DNA of 48,038 bases from Butyricicoccus porcorum (lineage in GTDB: Bacteria; Bacillota; Clostridia; Oscillospirales; Butyricicoccaceae): assembly GCF_002157465.1 (NCBI RefSeq), contig NZ_NHOC01000006.1:31539-79576 (forward strand), given 5' to 3'. The notes under the pieces are model-generated. The model had not been told where the DNA came from, did not search any database, and worked only from the letters and a program-made list of their open reading frames with translations. Shown piece after piece: positions 1 to 10,752 of the stretch. The position numbers and the translations under genes were made by a program. Numbering within the stretch: the first letter of the stretch is position 1; each line of letters opens with the position of its first letter.

Positions 1-54
1 GGCTTTTTTACGGTTTGTACAGTCGGTCTGACAGCCAAAAGAGAGGGATAGCAG

Positions 55-1092
55 ATGAATATTACATGTGAACACTTTGGAACCACTGGAGAAGGGATGC
101 CGGTGGAGCGGTTCTGGCTGACGGAGGGGGCATATGCTGTTGCAGTGCTGACACTGGGCGGTATCATCCAGTCAGTAAAGGTTCCAAACCGCGAGGGGAT
201 AGCAACGGACATTGCTCTGGGCTTTGATTCGGTTCAGGACTATGAAGCGCAGACTTGTTATATTGGGGCATTGCTGGGACGGTGTGCGAACAGAATTGCC
301 AGAGGAGAGCTTTCCGTTGGAGGGAATCAATTTTCCCTTGCATGGAATGACAACGGTGTGTGCCATTTGCATGGCGGTGTATCCGGCTTTGACAGAAAAC
401 TATGGCACGCGGATATTTCAGATGCGGGACTGGTGCTGCGATGCACCAGTCCGGACGGAGAAGAAGGATATCCGGGAGAATTGCAGGTTTCCGTCACCTA
501 TCAGCTGGCGGACGGTGCGTTGTCGCTGACCTATCGGGCGGAAAGCACGAAGGATACCCTGTGCAATTTGTCTAACCACGCATATTTCAATCTGTCCGGG
601 CACAATGCGGGAAGCATCGGGCAACAGCAGATTCAGGTCTTTGCAGACACCTATGCAGTCAAGAATTTGCACAGCGTGCCAACCGGTGAAATCCAGCACG
701 TGCAGGATACACCGCTGGATTTGAGGGCGCCGCATCGATTTGCAGAGCACTGGGACGATCCATTTGGACAGATTCAATCCGCAAGAGGCTATGACCATCA
801 TTATTTCATTGATGGGACAGGTATGCGTCCGTTTGCCCGGGTATATGCCGAAGATACCGGGATTATGATGGAGGTAGAATCTGATCTGCCGGGCATGCAG
901 TTGTATTCGGGGAATTATCTGGAACAGCTTCCGGTGGGAAAAAATGGGGCGGTTTATGACATGCGAAGTGGCTTTGCCATCGAAACACAATATGCACCGA
1001 ATGCTGTGCATTGTCCGAATTTTGCCGCACCGGTTCTCCGTTCCGGGGAGCAGTATGCGCACACAACAGTATATCGTTTTTCAAACAGATAA
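55..1092 (+). CDS. galM: Aldose 1-epimerase (galactose mutarotase)
   Basis: Interconverts the alpha and beta anomers of aldoses, feeding beta-galactosidase products into the Leloir pathway in the cytoplasm. The 345-residue length is typical for GalM. Family landmarks are visible: HLHGG near residue 103, NLSNHAYFNLSG near residue 170 with the catalytic His, and FAIETQYAPNAVH near residue 308 with the catalytic Glu. The ATG follows GAGAGGG. It lies 67 bp ahead of the beta-galactosidase gene and reads the same way, so the two are very probably co-transcribed. The upstream promoter lies outside the window; only 54 bases precede the gene. Confidence 0.95.
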   Translation: MNITCEHFGTTGEGMPVERFWLTEGAYAVAVLTLGGIIQSVKVPNREGIATDIALGFDSVQDYEAQTCYIGALLGRCANRIARGELSVGGNQFSLAWNDNGVCHLHGGVSGFDRKLWHADISDAGLVLRCTSPDGEEGYPGELQVSVTYQLADGALSLTYRAESTKDTLCNLSNHAYFNLSGHNAGSIGQQQIQVFADTYAVKNLHSVPTGEIQHVQDTPLDLRAPHRFAEHWDDPFGQIQSARGYDHHYFIDGTGMRPFARVYAEDTGIMMEVESDLPGMQLYSGNYLEQLPVGKNGAVYDMRSGFAIETQYAPNAVHCPNFAAPVLRSGEQYAHTTVYRFSNR

Positions 1093-1147
1093 AACAGAAC
1101 AGGATTATTTTGTGCATGGTGCACTGAATAAAAGAAGAAAAGAGTAG

Positions 1148-4234
<3,087 letters not shown>

Positions 4235-4248
4235 AAGGAGAAAAGAAC

Positions 4249-5619
4249 GTGGAAGAGAAAAAGTATTTGAAATGGTATAACAAGATCGGATATGGCTCGG
4301 GCGATATTGCCGGCAGCGGCGTGTATAATTTCCTCGCAGCCTTTGTTATGATCTATCTGACCAATACCATTGGTCTGAATCCGGGTATCATCGGCACACT
4401 GATGATGTTGTCCAAGTTGTGCGATGGTATTTCCGATGTATTCTTCGGCGCAATGATTGACAAAACGCGTTCCAAGCTGGGACGCGCCCGTCCGTGGATG
4501 CTGTTTGGCTTTATCGGCTGTGCCATTACAATGGTTCTGATTTATGCCATTCCGACAAGCTGGGGACAGACGGCACAGTATATCTATTTCTTCATCACCT
4601 ATACGCTGCTGAATGCTGTGTTCTATACGGCAAATAATGTAGCATATGGCACGCTGACTGCGCTGATTACCAAAAACGGCAATGAGCGCGTACAGATGGG
4701 CTCGATTCGATTCATGTTCTCCTACGGTACGAGCATCGTTGTTCAGGCCGTTACGGTCGGTGCAGTCGAGTTCTTCGGCGGCGGTGCAGTTGGCTGGAGA
4801 ACGGTAGCAATCGTCTATGCAATCATTGGACTTATCAGCAATACCATTTCCGCATTCTCTGTTAAAGAACTTTCGGATGAGGAACTGGACGGTGAAGACA
4901 ATGTCATTGATGAGGATGGCAAGGTAAAATACAGCCTGAAGGATGCAGCAAAAATGCTGCTGCACAACAAGTACTATCTCATGATTTGCTGTGTTTACAT
5001 TTTACAGCAGATTTACAGTGCGATGATTAACTCCGGCATTTATTTCATGACTTATGTTCTTGGCGATGCCAATCTGCTGGGTACCTTCTCTGTTGCAATC
5101 AATCTCCCGATGATATTGGGCCTGCTCATCACGCCGTTCCTTGTAAAGAAGATGAACGGCATGTATAAGCTGAACCTGTCTGGTTATCTGCTTGGTACTG
5201 TCTCGCGCGGACTGGTCATTGTGGGTGCGTATATGGGAAGCGTTCCGATGATGCTGGTATTTTCTGCGATTGCTTCGATCGGCATGAGCCCGCTTCAGGG
5301 TGACCTGACTGCACTGATTGCATCCGCATCCGAGTACACATATCTTACGCAGAATAAGCGCCTGGATGGTACGATGTTCTCCTGCTCCTCGTTCGGCACA
5401 AAGCTGGGCGGCGGCATTGGTACGGCAATGTCCGGTTGGCTGCTCGCGGCGGGTGGATATGTTGCTGACGCAGCAGTTCAATCGGCTTCCTGCATCAATA
5501 TGCTGCACTGCATGTATCTGTGGATTCCGATGATTATCAATTTCGTTATCATGCTGATTCTGTCCAGACTGAAGGTCGAAAAGGCAAACGAAGAACTGAT
5601 TGCTGCAAAAAACGCGTAA
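4249..5619 (+). CDS. GPH-family sugar:cation symporter (MelB/LacS-like)
   Basis: Twelve-helix membrane transporter of the glycoside-pentoside-hexuronide:cation symporter family, probably importing lactose or another galactoside for the beta-galactosidase encoded just upstream. Family features: an N-terminal KWYNKIGYGSGDIAG segment, GMIDKTRSKLGRARPWML between early helices (the conserved D-x-T-R/K-GRxRPW loop), and alternating hydrophobic helices throughout. I chose the GTG at 4249 (456 residues). AAAGGAG lies 8 bases upstream at 4234-4240, overlapping the lacZ stop, whereas an in-frame TTG at 4231 has no ribosome site. There is no C-terminal IIA domain like that of streptococcal LacS. Substrate is inferred from context. 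Confidence 0.9.
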   Translation: MEEKKYLKWYNKIGYGSGDIAGSGVYNFLAAFVMIYLTNTIGLNPGIIGTLMMLSKLCDGISDVFFGAMIDKTRSKLGRARPWMLFGFIGCAITMVLIYAIPTSWGQTAQYIYFFITYTLLNAVFYTANNVAYGTLTALITKNGNERVQMGSIRFMFSYGTSIVVQAVTVGAVEFFGGGAVGWRTVAIVYAIIGLISNTISAFSVKELSDEELDGEDNVIDEDGKVKYSLKDAAKMLLHNKYYLMICCVYILQQIYSAMINSGIYFMTYVLGDANLLGTFSVAINLPMILGLLITPFLVKKMNGMYKLNLSGYLLGTVSRGLVIVGAYMGSVPMMLVFSAIASIGMSPLQGDLTALIASASEYTYLTQNKRLDGTMFSCSSFGTKLGGGIGTAMSGWLLAAGGYVADAAVQSASCINMLHCMYLWIPMIINFVIMLILSRLKVEKANEELIAAKNA

Positions 5620-5649
5620 TGCAGTTGCAATAAACAAGTAAAACGACAA

Positions 5650-5697
5650 GCTCCCTGTCAGGAGGATGCATTTCACCTGACAGGGAGCATTATTTTG
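5650..5697 (+). terminator. Intrinsic terminator of the galM-lacZ-symporter operon
   Basis: A perfect 13-bp stem (GCTCCCTGTCAGG at 5650-5662 with its complement at 5676-5688) and a 13-base loop, followed by ATTATTTTGTT. It starts 31 bases after the symporter stop. Confidence 0.92.
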
Positions 5698-5795
5698 TTG
5701 TTCAGAGGAAAACATATAAAACAATTTTCAAGAGCAACGAGTGTCTGAAAGACCGGATGTCTGCGTGACAGTATGCCTGTGACTTTTCGATTTTA

Positions 5796-5838
5796 CTGTG
5801 TAAACTGCTGTCAGCCGGGAAATCTATAAGCAGCACAG
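5796..5838 (+). promoter_or_regulatory. Hairpin just ahead of the yitT ribosome binding site
   Basis: CTGTG (5796-5800) plus CTGCT (5805-5809) pair with AGCAG (5829-5833) plus CACAG (5834-5838), giving a two-part stem with a 4-base bulge. It ends directly against the AAAAGGAGAG ribosome site. It could tune translation or be coincidental. No known riboswitch consensus was recognised in the 155 bases between the upstream terminator and the gene. Confidence 0.35.
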
Positions 5839-5854
5839 AAAAGGAGAGAGTCAT

Positions 5855-6751
5855 ATGAAAACAGCGCAAGCCAAAAACATAGCGTTGGATTTGCTTTGCG
5901 ACATCATCGGCTCATTTTTCTATTCCGCAAGCGTTTATACCTTTGCCAAAACAGCAACTTTTGCGTTGGGCGGCCTGACCGGACTTGCCCTGATTATGAA
6001 TTATTTGTGGCAATTTCCCATTGGTATAACCACGATGGCGTTAAATATACCGCTTATCCTATTGAGCTATCGGATCGTAGGAAGAAGTTTTTTGCTGAAA
6101 ACCATGAAAACGATGTGCTTCTGCACGGTTTTTCTGGATATCCTATTTCCGCGGCTGCCGGCCTATTCCGGTTCGCAGTTTATGGCGGCATTGTACTCTG
6201 GTATTTTTGCCGGAATCGGTCTTGCATTCTTTTATATGCGCGGCTCTTCTTCCGGGGGCATCGATTTTCTTGTCATGTCAATCAAGATATTGCGTCCACA
6301 TCTGTCAATTGGAATTGTTTCCATGACGATAGATCTGGTCATTATTCTTTTGGGATGGCCGGTATTCGGAAATGTAGATTCCGTGCTCTACGGACTCACC
6401 GCCACAATATTGACTTCATTGGTGCTGGACAAAATTATGTATGGCATGGATGCGGGTGCACTGATTATCATTGTCACTGACTGCGGTGAACAAATTGCAC
6501 AGCGCATTGGCGAGCTGATCGGGCGCGGTTCTACCGAATTGCGGGCACGGGGCGGCTATACAAAGCAGGAGAAGAATGTGCTGCTCTGCGCCTGTTCCAA
6601 ATCACAGGCGTATCTGGTGTGCCGTGCGGTACAGGAGATTGACAAAATGTCGTTTGTTATGGTTACGGAGACAAATGAGGTCTTTGGAGAGGGGTTTTCA
6701 GAGCACCAACCCAAGCAGGAAATAAAGAAAAAGGTGAAAAAATGTCGCTAG
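5855..6751 (+). CDS. YitT family membrane protein (DUF161 + DUF2179)
   Basis: A 298-residue protein with about five or six N-terminal transmembrane helices, including the conserved glycine-rich segment ARGSSSGGIDFLVM-like around residues 128-142 (seen as MRGSSSGGIDFL). A soluble C-terminal DUF2179 domain ends in SFVMVTETNEVFGEGF. This is the standard two-domain YitT layout. Biochemical role is not established for most members. The tail is unusually basic (EIKKKVKKCR). The ATG follows AAAAGGAGAGAG. It is monocistronic: a terminator lies before it and another at 6943-6986 after it. Confidence 0.88.
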   Translation: MKTAQAKNIALDLLCDIIGSFFYSASVYTFAKTATFALGGLTGLALIMNYLWQFPIGITTMALNIPLILLSYRIVGRSFLLKTMKTMCFCTVFLDILFPRLPAYSGSQFMAALYSGIFAGIGLAFFYMRGSSSGGIDFLVMSIKILRPHLSIGIVSMTIDLVIILLGWPVFGNVDSVLYGLTATILTSLVLDKIMYGMDAGALIIIVTDCGEQIAQRIGELIGRGSTELRARGGYTKQEKNVLLCACSKSQAYLVCRAVQEIDKMSFVMVTETNEVFGEGFSEHQPKQEIKKKVKKCR

Positions 6752-6783
6752 ACTCTGCCTGAGCGACAAAAATGATTAAGACA

Positions 6784-6934
6784 TATCTGAAAAGTCGAAA
6801 AATTTGACTATTTCCACAAATGTGGGTTGTTTGTTCGTTAAAGCCGCTTGAAATCCGAAAGGATTTGGACGTGTTTTTGCCTCGAATCCTCCGCGCCTTT
6901 GCGAAATATCCGTTATTTTCTCGGTTTTCAGATA
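6784..6934. repeat. 151-bp element bounded by perfect 10-bp inverted repeats (candidate structured RNA or MITE-like repeat)
   Basis: TATCTGAAAA at 6784-6793 and its exact complement TTTTCAGATA at 6925-6934 close a 151-bp segment. Inside are a CCAC-AAAT-GTGG hairpin (6814-6825) and AAATCC-GAAA-GGATTT (6851-6866), the latter with a GNRA tetraloop. The closing stem ends 8 bases before the terminator hairpin at 6943. A 61-codon minus-strand reading frame covers most of it (6776-6961). It has no convincing ribosome site, and I recall similar short hypothetical peptides in other gut Clostridia, which would suggest a dispersed repeat. That recollection is unverified. No protein function is claimed. 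Confidence 0.5.
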
Positions 6935-6942
6935 GCGCCTAG

Positions 6943-6986
6943 AAAAACTTCTCATTGCCACGGATATGGGGATGAGAAGTTTTTTT
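6943..6986 (+). terminator. Intrinsic terminator, possibly bidirectional
   Basis: AAAAACTTCTCAT (6943-6955) pairs with ATGAGAAGTTTTT (6972-6984) around a 16-base loop and is followed by further T residues. The A-run on the 5' side means it could also work on the minus strand. It isolates the yitT region from the TetR-controlled operon. Confidence 0.85.
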
Positions 6987-7009
6987 AGCCAGCGACTGAT
7001 CTGAAACCC

Positions 7010-7063
7010 TTGACAGCTAGTGAATACTAGCTTATACTGTGAATGAGCTAGTATTTACTAGCT
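7010..7063 (+). promoter_or_regulatory. Near-consensus promoter with two palindromic operators for the radical SAM/tetR operon
   Basis: The -35 TTGACA (7010-7015) and -10 TATACT (7033-7038) are separated by exactly 17 bases. Two 18-bp palindromes share one motif. Operator 1 at 7015-7032 is AGCTAGTGAATACTAGCT (one mismatch) and fills the -35/-10 spacer. Operator 2 at 7046-7063 is AGCTAGTATTTACTAGCT, perfect, just past the expected start site. The start-to-start spacing is 31 bp, about three helical turns, so both sites face the same side. A TetR gene is the second gene of the operon, so autorepression is the simplest reading. Confidence 0.85.
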
Positions 7064-7109
7064 TGAATTGGAAAGAACGTATACAGTTGGGACAGAATGG
7101 GAGGAGCAG

Positions 7110-8234
7110 ATGAAATCATTTGATCTGGAAGGGTATTTAAGCAGCGGCGTTGAACAGGTGATAGCCGGGATTATGAAAGCGACTGCAAAGAACCCAAAGG
7201 AAAGCCTGTTTCTGATACAGTATTTGCGCGACAGCCGGAAAGCGAGCCGTATCCGGCGCGCACATGCGGACAACGGGGAACACATTCCACCGTTTCTGAT
7301 TGCCAGCATTACCACGCAGTGCAACCTGCATTGCCGGGGCTGTTATGCGCGGGCGAATCACAGCTGTCAGGATGGGATTGATTTGAAGCATCCGATGCTC
7401 CGCGCGGATGCATGGGGAGAGATCTTTCGACAGGCAGCCGAGCTTGGCATTGCATTTATCCTGCTGGCAGGTGGGGAACCATTCCTCCGGCTGGACGTGC
7501 TGGAACAGGCAGCGTTACATAAAAATATCTTATTTCCGGTTTTTACAAATGGAACCATGCTGACAGAGGATTCTCTTGCTTTGCTCAGCCGCAGCAGAAA
7601 TCTCGTTCCGGTTCTCAGCATAGAAGGAAACGAAAGTACAACTGATCTGCGGCGCGGCAGCGGAGTGTATCAGATGCTTGTCCGCAGCATGAAGCGGTTG
7701 AATGAGAAAGGAATTGTTTTTGCTGCATCCGTCACCGTCACAAAGGAAAACCTGGCGGAAACGCTGTCGGAGGATTTCGTCGCGGCATTGGCAGAGCAGG
7801 GCTGCAAGGGTATTGTCTATGTGGAATATGTGCCGATTGATGCGGCGACAAAGGCGCAGGCGTTGGATGATGTGACCCGGGCAGATATGATGAATCGGCT
7901 GAATACCTTGCGGGAATATCGGGAAGACATGGTTCTGCTCGCTTTCCCCGGAGATGAGAGAGGTTCCGGCGGATGTCTCGCGGCAGGCAGAGGTTTTTTC
8001 CATATCAATGCATTCGGTGGCGCGGAACCCTGTCCATTTTCACCGTATTCTGATGTAAATGTGGCAGCAATCGGGCTGCGGGAAGCAATGAAATCTCCGT
8101 TGTTTGTCCGGCTCAGGGAAAGTAGGAATCTGGAAGCCGAACATATCGGTGGTTGTGTCCTGTTTGAGCAGGAACAAGAGGTCAGAAAAATGCTGGAGGA
8201 ATCGCATGACAACCAAGGAACGAATTGTAGATGA
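7110..8234 (+). CDS. Radical SAM protein with SPASM-like C-terminal cysteines
   Basis: The N-terminal part carries the radical SAM cluster motif CNLHCRGCYARA (Cys at about 71, 75 and 78), then LLAGGEPFLR, the GGE motif that binds S-adenosylmethionine. The C-terminal third has GCLAAGRGFFHINAFGGAEPCPFSP and a later GGC, resembling a shortened SPASM/twitch segment with fewer cysteines than a full SPASM domain. I chose the ATG at 7110 (374 residues) because GGGAGGAG lies just before it; a TTG at 7068 overlaps the operator region. The reading frame runs over the start of tetR. No precursor peptide gene is visible nearby, so a RiPP role is not supported. Substrate unknown. Confidence 0.87.
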   Translation: MKSFDLEGYLSSGVEQVIAGIMKATAKNPKESLFLIQYLRDSRKASRIRRAHADNGEHIPPFLIASITTQCNLHCRGCYARANHSCQDGIDLKHPMLRADAWGEIFRQAAELGIAFILLAGGEPFLRLDVLEQAALHKNILFPVFTNGTMLTEDSLALLSRSRNLVPVLSIEGNESTTDLRRGSGVYQMLVRSMKRLNEKGIVFAASVTVTKENLAETLSEDFVAALAEQGCKGIVYVEYVPIDAATKAQALDDVTRADMMNRLNTLREYREDMVLLAFPGDERGSGGCLAAGRGFFHINAFGGAEPCPFSPYSDVNVAAIGLREAMKSPLFVRLRESRNLEAEHIGGCVLFEQEQEVRKMLEESHDNQGTNCR

Positions 8235-8838
8235 AGCGCTGACCCTATTTTCCAGACAGGGCTACAAGGGAACCAGCGTGAAGAATATTGCGGATGCAGT
8301 TGGAATTAAAGACAGCTCGATCTACAAGCATTTCAAAAGTAAACGGGAGATTATCGATGCCATTGTCGATCAGATGCGGAGATGTATGGACCAAATGTCT
8401 GTGGATGCAGGGCTGCCGCAGGAGGACAATGAAACAGCTGCTGCCATATACGGCAGAATGACGGTAGAAGATCTCCAGCAGTTGAGCCGGAAGGTTTTCC
8501 TCTTTTATCTGAAGGATGATTTTATTTCCCGGTTCTGGCGGCTTGCTGTGATGGAGCAATATCAAAATCAGGAAATTTATGAAATTTATCGCAGCATTTT
8601 CTTTGACCAGAGTATTGCCTATCAGACCCGGTTATTTGCTGAAATGATTCGTCAGGGAATTTTCCGGGAGGCAGATCCGCGTGTGCTTGCCATGAGCTTT
8701 TATGCACCGATTTATTTTCTGTTGAGCAAATACAACGGCAGAACCGACAACGTAGAAGAAGCCCTGCAAGCCTTGGATATGCAGGTAGCAGAATTTTGCC
8801 GCATCTATACGGTACAGGAAAGGAACAGTCACATATGA
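8206..8838 (+). CDS. TetR/AcrR family transcriptional regulator
   Basis: A 210-residue one-domain DNA-binding repressor. The N-terminal TetR helix-turn-helix is plain: TKERIVDEALTLFSRQGYKG, then TSVKNIADAVGIKDSSIYKH FKSK over about residues 20-48. The ligand-binding half is unassigned. The ATG at 8206 has GGAGGA five bases upstream and overlaps the end of the radical SAM gene by 29 bp. An in-frame extension back to 8104 would lie wholly within the upstream coding frame and lacks a ribosome site. It probably represses its own operon through the paired AGCTAGT palindromes at 7015-7063. Confidence 0.92.
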   Translation: MTTKERIVDEALTLFSRQGYKGTSVKNIADAVGIKDSSIYKHFKSKREIIDAIVDQMRRCMDQMSVDAGLPQEDNETAAAIYGRMTVEDLQQLSRKVFLFYLKDDFISRFWRLAVMEQYQNQEIYEIYRSIFFDQSIAYQTRLFAEMIRQGIFREADPRVLAMSFYAPIYFLLSKYNGRTDNVEEALQALDMQVAEFCRIYTVQERNSHI

Positions 8839-9350
8839 TTACAGCCATTGTTTATACTTCAAATTCGGGATATACCGCTCAATATGCAGAACTCCTGCAT
8901 GAGAAAACAAATCTTCCGGTCTATTCGCTGGATCAGGCAAAAGCTGCGCTGCCGGAGCAGTCCGAAATCATTTATCTGGGCTGGATTATGGCGAGCAATA
9001 TGCAGGGCTATCAGAAAGCAGCAAAACGATACCGCATTGCCTGTGCATGCGGCGTGTGCATGGGAGCTTCCGGCTCCCAGCTGAAAGAAGTGCGAAGCGC
9101 GACAAAAATAGATGCATCCATTCCGCTGTTTACTCTGCAGGGCGGCTTTGACATGAACAAGCTGCACGGCATGTACAAGCTCATGATGCAGGTCATGGCA
9201 AAGACAGCCGGAAAGGGTCTGGCAGAGAAAACTGACCGGACGCCGGATGAGGATGTCATGCTGGATATGATGCTGCATGGCGGAAACTATGTCAGTGAGG
9301 AAAATCTCCGGCCGGTGCTGGATTGGTACACCGGACAGCAAAAAATCTGA
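8835..9350 (+). CDS. Flavodoxin-domain protein
   Basis: A 171-residue protein starting with MITAIVYTSNSGYTAQYAELL, which matches a flavodoxin beta-strand plus FMN phosphate-binding loop (TSNSGYT in place of the usual T/S-x-T-G-x-T). The central IIYLGWIMASNMQGYQ fits the second flavin loop, followed by an ACACGVCMG cysteine-containing stretch. The ATG overlaps the tetR stop in ATGA, so it is translationally coupled. As the last gene of a radical SAM operon it may supply electrons to the SAM cluster; that is inference. A protoporphyrinogen-oxidase-like flavodoxin is the main alternative. Confidence 0.78.
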   Translation: MITAIVYTSNSGYTAQYAELLHEKTNLPVYSLDQAKAALPEQSEIIYLGWIMASNMQGYQKAAKRYRIACACGVCMGASGSQLKEVRSATKIDASIPLFTLQGGFDMNKLHGMYKLMMQVMAKTAGKGLAEKTDRTPDEDVMLDMMLHGGNYVSEENLRPVLDWYTGQQKI

Positions 9351-9360
9351 AGCATAAAAA

Positions 9361-9408
9361 CAGCAAGCCCGTTTCTGCTTTTCAGGCAGGCGGGCTTGCT
9401 GCTATTTT
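9361..9408 (+). terminator. Intrinsic terminator of the radical SAM/tetR/flavodoxin operon
   Basis: An 11-bp perfect stem, CAGCAAGCCCG (9361-9371) with CGGGCTTGCTG (9391-9401), followed by CTATTTTA, ten bases after the flavodoxin gene. Confidence 0.88.
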
Positions 9409-9425
9409 ACGGATTTCATGCGAAA

Positions 9426-9452
9426 GCCGGTTCGATTGACATCGAAACCGGC
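9426..9452 (-). terminator. Probable terminator of the lactate operon (minus strand)
   Basis: GCCGGTTCGAT (9426-9436) pairs with ATCGAAACCGGC (9441-9452) with one bulged base and a 4-base loop. It lies 65 bases past the acyl-CoA dehydrogenase stop. The following T-tract is short, so efficiency is uncertain. Confidence 0.5.
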
Positions 9453-9516
9453 CCGCAGTGTGTGTGATAATAAGTAGAAGGGGGTATACAGGCTTGTTAT
9501 CGTATATACAGCTCGA

Positions 9517-10662
9517 TCACTTGACGCCCATCCAACCGGAGATGACCATCATCTGAACTTCGCTGGTGCCTTCATAGATTTCCGTAATCTTTGCGTCACG
9601 CATCATGCGCTCAATCGGATAATCCTTGGTGTAGCCGTAGCCGCCGAACAGCTGCAGGCAGCGACGGGTAACATCACTCGCATTGTTGGCAGCAACCAGC
9701 TTCGCCATAGCAGCCAGATGCGTATACTTTTCATGGTTGTCCTTTGCGCAGGCTGCCTGATAAACCAGCAGCTTGGCAGCTTCGGTGTTTGCCTGCATTT
9801 TAGCCAGCTCGAACTGCGTGTTCTGGAACTGGGAAATGCGGCGGCCAAACTGCGTGCGCTCCTGAACATACTTGACAGTTTCCTCGATTGCGCCCTCTGC
9901 GATGCCGAGTGCCTGTGCAGCGATACCGATACGACCGCCGTCCAGCGTCATCATCGCATACTTGAAGCCCTTGCCGATTTCACCGACCAGGTTTTCCTTC
10001 GGAACGATGCAGTCCTCGAAGATCAGCTCACAGGTAGAGGAAGCGCGGATGCCCATTTTGTTTTCATGCTTGCCGATGGAGAAGCCCGGCATGCCCTTTT
10101 CCACGATGAATGCGGAAATGCCCTTGTTGCCCAGAGACTTGTCCGTCATGGCGAGGATGAAGAAGATGTCAGCAGCACCTGCGTTGGTGATGAAGATTTT
10201 GGAGCCGTTCAGGACCCAGTGGTCGTCATCAACCAGAACAGCGGTGGTCTTCTGCTGCGAGGAATCGGTGCCCGCGGACGGCTCGGTCAGGCCGAAAGCG
10301 CCCAGCTTTTCACCGGTTGCCAGCGGAACGAGATATTTCTGCTTCTGCTCCTCCGTACCGAACATGTAGATCGGCGTTGCGCACAGCGAGGTGTGTGCGG
10401 ATACAATAACACCGGTGGATGCGCAGACCTTGCTGAGCTCTTCGATACACTGGACATAGCTCAGCGTATCCATGCCGGCTCCGCCGTACTCTTCCGGGAA
10501 CGGGATGCCCAGAAGACCCATTTCAGCCATTTTCTTTACATTTTCCATCGGGAAACGCTCGGTTTCATCGATTTCAGCCGCGATCGGCTTAACTTCATTC
10601 TGTGCAAATTCGCGATACAGGTCAATCAGTTCCTGATGTTCTTCATCAATTCGAAAATCCAT
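9517..10662 (-). CDS. Acyl-CoA dehydrogenase (butyryl-CoA dehydrogenase type)
   Basis: FAD enzyme that interconverts a short-chain acyl-CoA and its 2,3-enoyl-CoA, using EtfAB as electron partner. The 381-residue length and whole sequence fit the short-chain family: AFGLTEPSAGTDSS (FAD/substrate loop), GFKYAMMTLDGGRIGIAAQALG, QLFGGYGYTKDYPIERMMRDAK and the C-terminal IYEGTSE with the catalytic Glu at 364. It is the last gene of an operon also encoding EtfA, EtfB and a lactate dehydrogenase. Crotonyl-CoA reduction in butyrate formation is the likeliest role; an acryloyl-CoA reductase role cannot be excluded. The ATG is preceded by a GAGGT-like site. Confidence 0.93.
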   Translation of the reverse strand: MDFRIDEEHQELIDLYREFAQNEVKPIAAEIDETERFPMENVKKMAEMGLLGIPFPEEYGGAGMDTLSYVQCIEELSKVCASTGVIVSAHTSLCATPIYMFGTEEQKQKYLVPLATGEKLGAFGLTEPSAGTDSSQQKTTAVLVDDDHWVLNGSKIFITNAGAADIFFILAMTDKSLGNKGISAFIVEKGMPGFSIGKHENKMGIRASSTCELIFEDCIVPKENLVGEIGKGFKYAMMTLDGGRIGIAAQALGIAEGAIEETVKYVQERTQFGRRISQFQNTQFELAKMQANTEAAKLLVYQAACAKDNHEKYTHLAAMAKLVAANNASDVTRRCLQLFGGYGYTKDYPIERMMRDAKITEIYEGTSEVQMMVISGWMGVK

Positions 10663-10752
10663 AGATATACCTCACTTTTTACTGTCGTTGATTAGGAAAG
10701 ATGGGGGAGAAACCGGTGGGCAATTTCTCCCCCTATGGGCTGGAAGAAGAAT

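Noticed and set aside
7110-8234. RiPP maturase with a precursor peptide
   Set aside because: No small peptide gene with a ribosome site was found upstream, downstream or opposite; the SPASM-like region has too few cysteines for a confident call.
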